From positions 1-64,000 of the forward strand of contig DAMBQR010000008.1 in the NCBI GenBank assembly GCA_032055545.1: 64,000 bases of DNA, read 5' to 3'. Positions 50,741 to 58,170 of this stretch are shown here, one piece after another (the first letter of the stretch is position 1; every line of letters starts with the position of its first letter). Origin of the DNA: Pseudescherichia sp032055545 (lineage in GTDB: Bacteria; Pseudomonadota; Gammaproteobacteria; Enterobacterales; Enterobacteriaceae). Position numbers and translations under genes: made by a program. The notes under the pieces were generated by a model. That model was not told where the DNA came from. It made no database searches and saw only the letters and a list, made by a program, of their open reading frames with translations.

Positions 50741-51034
50741 ATGGCAAAAGAACAAACGGACCGTACGACACTAGATCTGTTCGCGAACGAGCGTCGCCCG
50801 GGACGACCGAAAACGAATCCGCTTTCGCGTGACGAACAGCTACGCATCAATAAGCGTAACCAGCTTAAACGCGACAAAGTCCGCGGGCTTAAGCGCGTCG
50901 AGCTAAAGATGAACGCCGATGCCGTTGAGGCCCTCAACGCGCTGGCCGACGCGCGGCAGATGAGCCGTAGCGAGCTCATTGAAGAGCTTCTGTTAACCCA
51001 GCTCAAGGCTCTGCACCGCCAGGATGACCTCTGA
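50741..51034 (+). CDS. ybfE: YbfE, LexA-regulon ribbon-helix-helix protein
   Basis: This 97-residue basic protein is annotated in E. coli as LexA-regulated; function is unknown. The start at 50741 (MAKEQTDRTTLDLFANERR) gives the conserved length, and an upstream frame of 23 residues is excluded as non-conserved. The middle is strongly basic (RPGRPKTNPLSRDEQLRINKR, 21 residues), and the C-terminal half (VELKMNADAVEALNALADARQ, 21 residues, then MSRSELIEELL) resembles a ribbon-helix-helix DNA-binding unit. It lies between ybfF and fldA on the same strand. Confidence 0.92.
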   Translation: MAKEQTDRTTLDLFANERRPGRPKTNPLSRDEQLRINKRNQLKRDKVRGLKRVELKMNADAVEALNALADARQMSRSELIEELLLTQLKALHRQDDL

Positions 51035-51183
51035 AAGCCTCGTCAAATCACACTTTCATGTAGCACAGAGTGCAGTCCGGACGATTACGAATTTCGCGTA
51101 CGGCTCTGTTCTGCTATTATTGCCCTTATCCGTGGGCTGTGCTCCACCACCATATCATTAAGATTCAAGAGGTTATTTTACTC

Positions 51184-51714
51184 ATGGCAATTACAGGCAT
51201 TTTTTTCGGTAGCGACACCGGTAACACCGAAAATATCGCGAAGATGATCCAAAAGCAGCTGGGTAAAGAGATTGCCGACGTGCATGACATTGCCAAGAGC
51301 AGCAAAGAAGATCTTGAGGGCTATGATATCCTGCTGCTGGGCATCCCGACCTGGTACTATGGTGAAGCGCAGTGCGACTGGGATGACTTCTTCCCAACCC
51401 TGGAAGAGGTAGACTTCAACGGTAAGCTGGTGGCGCTGTTCGGCTGCGGTGACCAGGAGGACTACGCAGAGTACTTCTGTGATGCGCTGGGCACCATTCG
51501 TGATATCATCGAGCCTAACGGCGCAACCATCGTCGGCCACTGGCCAACGGCGGGCTACCACTTTGAAGCGTCCAAAGGTCTGGCCGATGACGATCACTTC
51601 GTCGGCCTCGCCATTGACGAAGATCGTCAGCCGGAGCTGACCGCTGAACGCGTTGAGAAGTGGGTGAAGCAGATCTCCGAAGAGCTGCACCTGGACGAGA
51701 TCGTGAACGCCTGA
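51184..51714 (+). CDS. fldA: Flavodoxin 1
   Basis: FldA is the essential FMN electron carrier that serves IspG/IspH, MetH activation, biotin synthase and pyruvate formate-lyase activation. The start at 51184 gives 176 residues, equal to E. coli. The FMN phosphate loop GSDTGNTE (residues 9-16) and the two FMN-stacking aromatic loops, GIPTWYYGEAQCDWDD (~54-69) and GCGDQEDYAEYFCDA (~88-102), are complete. It lies upstream of uof-fur as in E. coli, where flavodoxin and Fur are linked through iron and redox control. Confidence 0.97.
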   Translation: MAITGIFFGSDTGNTENIAKMIQKQLGKEIADVHDIAKSSKEDLEGYDILLLGIPTWYYGEAQCDWDDFFPTLEEVDFNGKLVALFGCGDQEDYAEYFCDALGTIRDIIEPNGATIVGHWPTAGYHFEASKGLADDDHFVGLAIDEDRQPELTAERVEKWVKQISEELHLDEIVNA

Positions 51715-51723
51715 TTTTAGACG

Positions 51724-51743
51724 GCGCAGCCTTAGTGCTGCGC
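51724..51743 (+). other. Hairpin after fldA
   Basis: Arms GCGCAGC (51724-51730) and GCTGCGC (51737-51743) with a 6-nt loop start 9 nt past the fldA stop. No T-run follows, so partial read-through into uof-fur is expected. Confidence 0.55.
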
Positions 51744-51925
51744 TGCTATTGATAGATAAAAGCAATAGAAATAATTGCTACAAATTTTTAACTTTCGCGT
51801 ACATACCTGTACAATATCCCCTGGTCAAACGGGCCGCGTAACGATTGTTTGTTGGCGAGACCACGTTTTATACGCATACTTTACTTGAGGACTTGTAGTT
51901 TTCATTAAGAAGTGGCAATTCTATA

Positions 51926-52012
51926 ATGAGACGCATTTACTCAAGGTCATTCTCATTAACTTCCGCCTCGGAAGTGGATCGATTAGCAACAGGACAGACT
52001 CCGCATGACTGA
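51926..52012 (+). CDS. uof: Uof, leader peptide upstream of fur
   Basis: This 28-residue frame starts MRRIYSRSFSLTSASEVDRL and ends at a TGA that overlaps the fur start by 8 nt in another frame. In E. coli, translation of uof is coupled to that of fur and is blocked by the small RNA RyhB, so uof carries iron-dependent post-transcriptional control of fur. Size, overlap and position here match that arrangement. The peptide itself has no known activity. Fur-box-like A/T-rich sequence (CATTCTCATTAAC) lies inside it. Confidence 0.8.
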   Translation: MRRIYSRSFSLTSASEVDRLATGQTPHD

Positions 52013-52463
52013 CAATAACACCGCATTAAAGAAGGCCGGCTTGAAAGTCACGCTTCCTCGTTTAAAAATTCTGGAAGTGCTTCAGGGACCGGATAACCAT
52101 CATGTCAGTGCGGAAGACTTATACAAGCGACTGATCGACATGGGCGAGGAAATTGGTCTGGCTACCGTGTACCGCGTGCTTAACCAGTTTGATGATGCCG
52201 GGATCGTGACCCGTCACAACTTTGAAGGCGGCAAATCCGTTTTCGAACTGACCCAGCAGCATCACCACGATCACCTGATCTGCCTCGACTGTGGCAAAGT
52301 GATCGAATTTAGCGATGACTCTATCGAAGCTCGCCAGCGTGAAATCGCCACTAAGCATGGCATTCGCCTGACGAACCACAGCCTCTACCTGTACGGTCAC
52401 TGCGCTGAAGGCGACTGCCGCGAAAATGAACACGCGCACGAAACGACGCCGCGTAAGCTGTAA
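52005..52463 (+). CDS. fur: Fur, ferric uptake regulator
   Basis: Fur represses iron-uptake genes when loaded with Fe2+. The first ~140 residues are nearly identical to E. coli Fur, with the winged helix (ALKKAGLKVTLPRLKILEVL, then ATVYRVLNQF), the HHHDH metal cluster at residues 87-91, the CxxC zinc site (CLDCG) and a later cysteine pair (GHCAEGDCRE). The tail after HAHE differs: it reads TTPRKL, giving 152 residues against 148. It is preceded by the coupled uof frame and followed by a strong terminator. Confidence 0.97.
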   Translation: MTDNNTALKKAGLKVTLPRLKILEVLQGPDNHHVSAEDLYKRLIDMGEEIGLATVYRVLNQFDDAGIVTRHNFEGGKSVFELTQQHHHDHLICLDCGKVIEFSDDSIEARQREIATKHGIRLTNHSLYLYGHCAEGDCRENEHAHETTPRKL

Positions 52464-52481
52464 TTGAAACGTTAACAAAAA

Positions 52482-52507
52482 GGGCCACCTCAGGGTGGCC
52501 CTTTTTT
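52482..52507 (+). terminator. Rho-independent terminator of fur
   Basis: A stem GGGCCACC/GGTGGCCC with loop TCAG is followed by six Ts, 19 nt past the fur stop. Confidence 0.9.
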
Positions 52508-52524
52508 ATGGGAAGAGCGAGACC

Positions 52525-52840
52525 GTAGGCCGGGCAAACGCAGTGCCGCCCGGCATTGCATCGTCAACATAATAACGCCCGGTGGCGCTTCGCTTACGCG
52601 GGCCTACAAACCGCACCGTGCCCGTCGTAGGCCGGGCAAACGCAGTGCCGCCCGGCATTGCAGCGTCAACACAATAACGCCCGGTGGCGCTTCGCTTACG
52701 CGGGCCTACAAACCGCACCGTGCCCGTCGTAGGCCGGGCAAACGCAGTGCCGCCCGGCATTGCAGCGTCAACACAATAACGCCCGGTGGCGCTTCGCTTA
52801 CGCGGGCCTACAAACCTACACTGTGCCCACCGGGCGCAAA
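52525..52840. repeat. Three tandem 102-bp BIME units (fur side of the carbohydrate locus)
   Basis: The motif GTAGGCCGGGCAAACGCAGT starts at 52525, 52627 and 52729, an exact 102-nt period. Each unit holds two opposed REP palindromes (…GCCGCCCGGCA and CGCCCGGTGGCGCTTCGCTT…). Copies differ at only a few bases; the third is cut short near 52818. Because 102 is divisible by three, the repeat creates an open frame of repeated peptides on the minus strand, which is not a gene. The region fills the space between fur and the first dehydrogenase gene. Confidence 0.9.
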
Positions 52841-52850
52841 AAAGTGTCTG

Positions 52851-53633
52851 TTACCAGCAAACAAACCCGCCATCAACCAGCAGATCCACCCCGGTGCAGA
52901 ACGATGAGGCATCCGCGGCGAGGAAAATCGCCGGACCCACCATCTCCTCAACCTTTGCCATACGCTGCATCGGCGTCTGGCTCTCAAACGATTTTGTCTG
53001 GTGTACCATCTCTGGACGGGTATTCATTGGCGTCGCCGTGTAGCCAGGGCTGATGGTGTTGACGCGAATATTCTTCTCCGCCCACTCCATCGCCAGGCTT
53101 TTACTTAAGTGGATCACCCCCGCCTTGGAGCAGTTGTAGTGCGCCTGCTCCAGGCCACGGTTAACAATCACGCCGGACATCGAGGCGATATTAATGATCG
53201 CGCCGCCGCCGCTCTCCAGCATCAGCTCGGCCTCGGCTTTGCAGCTGTTCCAGACGCCGGTCAGGTTGATATCGATAACCCGCTGCCACTGGTCCGGCTC
53301 CATCTCCAGCGCCGGATTAGCATTGGCAATCCCGGCGGCGTTAAGGGCAACATCCAGACGACCAAACTGCTTTTTCACTTCGGCAATGGCGGCGCGCAGA
53401 TGCGCAATGTCACGTACGTCGCCGGTATAAGCGAAGGCGCTGCCGCCCATCTCCTGAATGGTGCTGACCGTTTCCGCCAGGCCGCCATCCTCCCGCAGAT
53501 CGAAACAGGCGACCTTCGCCCCCGCGCTGGCAAAGCCGCAGGCAATCATTTGACCGATACCGCTGCCTGCTCCGGTGACAAACGCGACGCGATCGCTTAA
53601 GTCGAACAGCCGTTGGGAAAAGTGTTTATCCAT
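52851..53633 (-). CDS. Short-chain dehydrogenase/reductase, polyol dehydrogenase-like
   Basis: The 260-residue product is a classical SDR with the NAD(P) loop TGAGSGIG (~residue 21), NAAGIANA (~residue 96), the catalytic serine in NIASMSGV and the YNCSK catalytic Tyr-Lys pair. A C-terminal pattern ASSFCTGVDLLVDGGFVCW resembles D-arabinitol 2-dehydrogenase-type SDRs, which suggests oxidation of a sugar alcohol; the substrate cannot be fixed. The acidic residue after the second strand (CFDLRED) favours NAD over NADP. It is third in a minus-strand operon after the kinase and the other SDR, 18 nt after the latter. Confidence 0.92.
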   Translation of the reverse strand: MDKHFSQRLFDLSDRVAFVTGAGSGIGQMIACGFASAGAKVACFDLREDGGLAETVSTIQEMGGSAFAYTGDVRDIAHLRAAIAEVKKQFGRLDVALNAAGIANANPALEMEPDQWQRVIDINLTGVWNSCKAEAELMLESGGGAIINIASMSGVIVNRGLEQAHYNCSKAGVIHLSKSLAMEWAEKNIRVNTISPGYTATPMNTRPEMVHQTKSFESQTPMQRMAKVEEMVGPAIFLAADASSFCTGVDLLVDGGFVCW

Positions 53634-53651
53634 GGTTTCACTCCAAGTGTG

Positions 53652-54449
53652 TCAGGACATGATCAAGCCGCCATCAACGTTGATGGTTTGTCCCGTAATG
53701 TAGGCGGCGTCCTCAGACGCCAGAAACGCCACCAGCCCGGCAACGTCGGCGGGCTTGCCAGCCCGCTTGAGTGGGATCCCCTGCACCCATTCGTCCATAA
53801 GCTCGCCCTTTTTATACTGCTTCTCTGGCGTACTCAGGATCTCGCCCCACACGCGGTCGTTGTAGTCCCACATATTGGTTTCGATAATTCCAGGGCAGAA
53901 GGCGTTAACCGTGATGTTGTGCTGAGCCAGCTCAAGCGCCAGGCTTTGGGTAATACCGATCACGCCCATTTTGCTGGCGGCGTAGTGCGGGGTGTAGATA
54001 AAGCCAACGCGCCCCTGGCCGGAGGAGGTGTTGATCAGACGTCCGCTCTGCTGTTTCACCATATACTTAGCGGCTTCGCGGCAGCATAACCACACGCCGG
54101 TGGTATTGACGCTGAGCACGTTGTCAAACTCCTGACGCGTCATTTTATCGAAGCGGTCGATAGTAATAATGCCGGCGTTTTGAATAGAGACGTCCACGCT
54201 GGAAAAGGTGTGATGCGCGAGCCGGTAAAGCTCGGCGACCTGCTCTTCATTAGTCACGTCAGCGACGAAGGAGATAATATTCTCGTGATACTCCTCCTTC
54301 AGCCGCTCTGCGGTCTCGGTGACCTCAGCCGAGTAGTCAGAGAGCACCAGATTCGCTCCCGCATCGGCAAATTTTCTGGCGATGCCCTCGCCGATGCCTT
54401 TAGCAGCACCGGTAATGACTACCGTTCTGTTTTCGAATACGTATCCCAT
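53652..54449 (-). CDS. Short-chain dehydrogenase/reductase, sorbitol dehydrogenase-like
   Basis: The 265-residue product is a classical SDR with TGAAKGIG (~residue 13), the strand-2 acidic residue in VLSDYS that favours NAD, IQNAGIITI (~residue 90), the catalytic serine in INTSSGQG and the YAASK active-site pair. The layout, including ETNMWDYNDRVWGE before GYITGQT-type INVDGG, resembles bacterial sorbitol/galactitol dehydrogenases. With the second SDR next door it may oxidise epimeric polyols, or oxidise and re-reduce to invert a centre; neither is shown. It lies 22 nt after the kinase gene. Confidence 0.92.
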   Translation of the reverse strand: MGYVFENRTVVITGAAKGIGEGIARKFADAGANLVLSDYSAEVTETAERLKEEYHENIISFVADVTNEEQVAELYRLAHHTFSSVDVSIQNAGIITIDRFDKMTRQEFDNVLSVNTTGVWLCCREAAKYMVKQQSGRLINTSSGQGRVGFIYTPHYAASKMGVIGITQSLALELAQHNITVNAFCPGIIETNMWDYNDRVWGEILSTPEKQYKKGELMDEWVQGIPLKRAGKPADVAGLVAFLASEDAAYITGQTINVDGGLIMS

Positions 54450-54471
54450 ACTCTCTCTCCTCGCCTGCTAT

Positions 54472-55977
54472 TCAGAATTTATGTAGGGTTCTTTCGACGG
54501 CCTTTTGCCACTCCCGCCAGCGCTTTTGTAAACGGCCATGACGCTCCATGTTGGGGCGAAACTCGCTATGCGGATAAAGGTACTGTTTCAGCTCATCGAG
54601 TGAGAGTTGCCCCACGGCCTTGCGCGCTAACAGTGCAGCCCCGATAGCAGACAGTTCGGGTACGTCGCTGCGCATGACCGGGCAACCCAGCAGGTCTGAC
54701 TGATACTGCATCAGCCAGTCATTTTTGGTTGGGCCACCGTCCACCATCAACGCCGTCAGCGTAAAATCGTTGTGCTGCCGCATGGCGGTCACCACGTCGG
54801 CGATCTGGTAGGTAATGGCCTCCAGCGCGGCCCGGATCAGGTGCGCCCGTTTTACGCCACGGCTCAGGCCGCAGATCACCCCGCGGGCATTTTCATCCCA
54901 CCAGGGCGCACCGAGTCCCGTCAGCGCCGGAACAAAATAGACGCCCAGCGTTGACTCAACCGACGCCGGGAGTGAGTTCAGCTCAGCGGCCAGCTCGGCT
55001 TCGGGAAGCTCACTCAGGCCCGTGCTGTCAGCCATCCACGCCACACCGTCACCGGTATGGGGGATGTTCCCCTCAAGGCCATAGATCAGCTGGTCACCGT
55101 CATGCCAGGCAATCGTGGTTGCCAGAGAGTGAATGTTGCACTGCGCAGAGGTGACCGGAGCCATAACAGACGAGCCCGTGCCGTAGGTCGCCTTGACGCA
55201 ACCCGCCTCCCCTAACGCGTGACCGAACAGCGCGGCGTGCGAATCGCCTACCATCGACATGATCGGAATGCCGTCGGGAATGCCCGCCACGTTTTTGGTG
55301 TAGCCGAAAAGGCCGCTGGAGGGCTTGATCTCCGGCAGCGCGGCCGCCGGGATCTGGAAGATATCCAGCATCTCCGGGCTCCAGCGTCCGCTCTGCAGAT
55401 CCAGAAGCTGAGTACGGGCGGCGTTAGAGTTGTCGCAGTAGAAACTTTCGCCTGCGGTCAGGTTCCAGAGCAGCCAGCTGTCGATGGTGCCGAGGCAGAT
55501 CTCCCCGTTTGCCGCCAGTGCCTGGCCGTTTGGCGTCGATTCGATTAGCCAGCGCATTTTGGAGCCTGAGAAGAGCGGCGCGACCGGTAGACCGGTAACG
55601 GCTTTAATGGTCGGCTCTTTATTATCGCGACGCAGCGCATCGCAAAAATCCGCCGTGCGCGAGCATTGCCAGCTGATCGCCGCATGCAGCGGCATGCCGT
55701 TGCAGCGATACCAGCCTATGGTTGTCTCGCGCTGGTTGCTAATGGCCAGCGCCGCGACATTTTCAGCGCCTACCGCGTTAATCGCCTGCGAGATCACCTT
55801 AACCGAGGCCTCAATCAGCGCCGCGCCTGACTGCTCGACCCACCCCTCTCGGGGCGTCTGAATAGAGAGGGGTTGATTGAATTTAACGATAACTTTGCCT
55901 GACTCATCTAAGGCGACGGCCTTCGCATTCGTCGTACCCTCATCAAGGGCAATGATAATGTTTTGGTGTGAAGACAT
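54472..55977 (-). CDS. FGGY-family carbohydrate kinase
   Basis: The 501-residue product is an FGGY kinase with ATP phosphate motif ALDEGTTNAKAVALD (residues 10-24), SNQRETTIGW (~residue 80), GDSHAALFGHALGEAGCVKATYGTGSS near residue 245 (shown in part: ATYGTGSS) and the adenosine site MVDGGPTKNDWLMQ near residue 415. It sits between glycerol kinase and xylulokinase-like branches, so the substrate, likely a ketose made by the adjacent dehydrogenases, is open. It is the first gene of the minus-strand operon; its start lies 29 nt from the first TGAATATATATTCA palindrome. Confidence 0.93.
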   Translation of the reverse strand: MSSHQNIIIALDEGTTNAKAVALDESGKVIVKFNQPLSIQTPREGWVEQSGAALIEASVKVISQAINAVGAENVAALAISNQRETTIGWYRCNGMPLHAAISWQCSRTADFCDALRRDNKEPTIKAVTGLPVAPLFSGSKMRWLIESTPNGQALAANGEICLGTIDSWLLWNLTAGESFYCDNSNAARTQLLDLQSGRWSPEMLDIFQIPAAALPEIKPSSGLFGYTKNVAGIPDGIPIMSMVGDSHAALFGHALGEAGCVKATYGTGSSVMAPVTSAQCNIHSLATTIAWHDGDQLIYGLEGNIPHTGDGVAWMADSTGLSELPEAELAAELNSLPASVESTLGVYFVPALTGLGAPWWDENARGVICGLSRGVKRAHLIRAALEAITYQIADVVTAMRQHNDFTLTALMVDGGPTKNDWLMQYQSDLLGCPVMRSDVPELSAIGAALLARKAVGQLSLDELKQYLYPHSEFRPNMERHGRLQKRWREWQKAVERTLHKF

Positions 55978-56005
55978 AGGTTTCTCCGGAGAAGCGAACC
56001 TTCTA

Positions 56006-56019
56006 TGAATATATATTCA
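56006..56019. promoter_or_regulatory. Operator palindrome 1 (kinase side)
   Basis: TGAATATATATTCA, a perfect 14-bp palindrome. Its near edge is 29 nt from the kinase start codon, so it probably overlaps that promoter or leader. Confidence 0.7.
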
Positions 56020-56169
56020 GCACTGATTATTTATTTTGTAGACGATAGCGGGGATTGCTATCGGCTTCTACAGGCAAAAGTGACAAATGCGTATGGCATC
56101 ACAATTCAATCAATCACGCTGGACAGATCAACAGCAGGGGTTGTAGTATTATGAATATAAAGTCACGTG

Positions 56170-56183
56170 TGAATATATATTCT
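56170..56183. promoter_or_regulatory. Operator palindrome 2 (middle)
   Basis: TGAATATATATTCT, identical to site 1 except for the last base. Its centre is 164 nt from that of site 1 and 107 nt from that of site 3, compatible with DNA looping between sites. Confidence 0.65.
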
Positions 56184-56276
56184 AATATACTACAGAAGAT
56201 GTATCATAGAGCACTATTCACTCACGGTCAGGGAAACCTGGAGCAACGGCCAGGGATCCATTTTTTTGAACCCGCC

Positions 56277-56290
56277 TGAATATATATTCA
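56277..56290. promoter_or_regulatory. Operator palindrome 3 (transketolase side)
   Basis: TGAATATATATTCA, identical to site 1. Its near edge is 29 nt from the transketolase start codon, mirroring site 1 exactly on the other operon. Confidence 0.7.
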
Positions 56291-56318
56291 GAGCCGCATA
56301 ATAATTCGGAGGAGTTCG

Positions 56319-57173
56319 ATGAACCCGTTCTTACTTTCTGTACCCGAACTTGAAAACAAAGCCCGCGCCGTGCGCCGCCACATCATCTCCCTGAATGCCA
56401 ACAGCCCAGCTGGCGGCCATACCGGGGCCGATCTCTCTCAGGTAGAGCTGTTAACCGCGCTCTATTTTCGCGTACTCGACTGCGCTGTTGACCGCCAGGA
56501 CGACGAAGAGCGTGATATCTACATCCAGTCCAAAGGTCATGCCGTGGGCTGCTACTACTGTGTTCTCGCTGAAGCGGGCTATTTCCCGGTGGAGTGGCTC
56601 TCAACCTATCAGCACGCTAACTCTCACCTGCCGGGACACCCGGTTAAGCAGAAAACCCCGGGCATTGAGCTGAATACCGGCGCGTTGGGCCATGGTTTCC
56701 CGGTGGCCGTCGGCCTGGCGCTGGCCGCCAAACGCAACAACAGCAAACGCCGCATCTTCCTGATCACCGGCGATGGTGAGCTGGCAGAAGGCAGTAACTG
56801 GGAAGCCGCCATGGTTGCTGCCCACTACAAGCTGGATAACCTGGTCATTATTAATGACAAAAACGGCCTGCAGCTGGCCGGGGCCACCAAAGACATTATG
56901 TGCACCGATCCGCTGGACGAAAAATGGCGCGCCTTCGGCATGGAGGTGACCGAGTGCCAGGGTAACGATATGGCCTCCGTGGTCAACGCGCTGGAGAATC
57001 TGCCCCAGACCGGAAAACCTAACGTCATCATCGCCCACACCACCAAGGGCGCAGGCGTCTCCTTTATCGCTGGCAAACCGGAATGGCACCATCGCGTACC
57101 GAAGGGCGATGAAATCGGGCTGGCAATGAACGAACTGAACGATCTGATCGAAGAGGGTATGAAAAGTGAGTAA
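56319..57173 (+). CDS. Transketolase, N-terminal (ThDP-binding) subunit
   Basis: The 284-residue product corresponds to the N-terminal domain of transketolase. It shows the segment SPAGGHTGADLSQVELLTALYF (~residues 30-50), SKGHAVGCYYCVLAE (~70) and the thiamine-diphosphate motif GDGELAEGSNWEA...NDKNGLQLAG (~150-190), so cofactor binding is expected. Split transketolases occur in sugar pathways of many bacteria, and one such pair acts on apulose-4-phosphate; the substrate here is unproven. It starts 29 nt from the third palindrome and overlaps the C-terminal subunit gene by 8 nt. Confidence 0.92.
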   Translation: MNPFLLSVPELENKARAVRRHIISLNANSPAGGHTGADLSQVELLTALYFRVLDCAVDRQDDEERDIYIQSKGHAVGCYYCVLAEAGYFPVEWLSTYQHANSHLPGHPVKQKTPGIELNTGALGHGFPVAVGLALAAKRNNSKRRIFLITGDGELAEGSNWEAAMVAAHYKLDNLVIINDKNGLQLAGATKDIMCTDPLDEKWRAFGMEVTECQGNDMASVVNALENLPQTGKPNVIIAHTTKGAGVSFIAGKPEWHHRVPKGDEIGLAMNELNDLIEEGMKSE

Positions 57174-58107
57174 TTCAGAACATCTTGCAAACGTGATGGT
57201 TGAAGCTTTCATTAATGCGGTTGAGAGAGGCGTTGACCTGGTTCCCGTCGTGGCCGATTCGACGTCAACCGCCAAGATCTCGCCCTTCATGAAGCAGTTT
57301 CCGGATCGGATCGTCAACGTTGGCATCGCCGAGCAGACCCTGGTCGGTGCCGCAGCCGGGCTGGCGCTGGGCGGAAAAATCGCTGTAACCTGTAACGCCG
57401 CGCCGTTTCTTGTCTCACGCGCTAACGAGCAGGTTAAGGTCGATATCTGCTACAACAACACCAACGTGAAGCTGTTTGGTCTCAACGCCGGGGCCAGCTA
57501 TGGCCCACTGGCCAGTACCCACCACTCGATTGATGATATCTCCGTGATGCGCGGCTTTGGCAACATCCAGATCTTTGCCCCCTCGTCGCCCCTGGAGTGC
57601 CGCCAGATTATTGAGTATGCCCTGGAGCACGTTGGCCCGGTCTATATCCGTATGGACGGTAAAGCGTTACCTGAACTGCATGATGAAAGTTACACCTTTG
57701 TCCCCGGTGCGGTAGATGTTCTGAGCGAAGGCGATGAGATCGCGCTGGTCGCCATGGGCTCCACTGTTCATGAAGCCGTTGACGCTGCCGCTCAGCTGGC
57801 TGAGCAGGGCATTTCAGCGAAGGTGGTTAACGTTCCTTCTATTCGCCCCCTGGATCGCGACGCGCTGTTCGCCGCTTTGCAGGGAGTTAAACATATTATC
57901 AGCGTCGAAGAGCATAACGTGAACGGGGGTGTAGGCAGCATCGTCGCGGAAGTGCTGGCTGAAAACGGCCACGCCGCGGTGCTTAAACGCCTGGGGATCC
58001 CTGACGGCGAATACGCTATTGCTGCCGATCGCAAAGATATGCGGGCATACCATGGCTTTGATGTGGCAGGGATCGTTAATCAGACCCTGGCCCTTATGAA
58101 TAAATAG
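57166..58107 (+). CDS. Transketolase, C-terminal subunit
   Basis: The 313-residue product is the pyrimidine-binding and C-terminal part of transketolase. It has VGIAEQTLVGAAAGLALGGK (~residues 47-66) with the catalytic glutamate, GLNAGASYGPLASTHHSIDDI (21 residues, ~105-125), and a C-terminal domain with VNVPSIRPLDRDAL and SVEEHNVNGGVGS. Translation starts at a GTG inside the upstream frame, so subunit synthesis is coupled. A complete active enzyme therefore needs both subunits. The next gene starts 63 nt later. Confidence 0.92.
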   Translation: MSNSEHLANVMVEAFINAVERGVDLVPVVADSTSTAKISPFMKQFPDRIVNVGIAEQTLVGAAAGLALGGKIAVTCNAAPFLVSRANEQVKVDICYNNTNVKLFGLNAGASYGPLASTHHSIDDISVMRGFGNIQIFAPSSPLECRQIIEYALEHVGPVYIRMDGKALPELHDESYTFVPGAVDVLSEGDEIALVAMGSTVHEAVDAAAQLAEQGISAKVVNVPSIRPLDRDALFAALQGVKHIISVEEHNVNGGVGSIVAEVLAENGHAAVLKRLGIPDGEYAIAADRKDMRAYHGFDVAGIVNQTLALMNK

Positions 58108-58170
58108 TTAATAAATAGCATTACCCCTACACCTGTCGAACCACTACATAACACTTAGAGAGAACATCTT

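Larger units (their letters stand above)
55978..56318. promoter_or_regulatory. Divergent regulatory region with three AT-rich palindromes
   Basis: This 341-nt spacer separates the kinase/SDR operon from the transketolase/importer operon. It carries TGAATATATATTCA-type palindromes at 56006, 56170 and 56277 plus a half-site (TGAATATA) at 56152. A 74-codon frame within it is not conserved-looking and is discounted. A strong ribosome site (GGAGGAG) precedes the transketolase start. Confidence 0.85.

Noticed and set aside
52506..52760. 84-codon frame encoding a repeated peptide on the minus strand
   Set aside because: Created by the tandem 102-bp BIME units, whose period is a multiple of three.
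56055..56279. 74-codon frame in the divergent regulatory region
   Set aside because: It covers operator palindromes, lacks a ribosome site and resembles no family I know.
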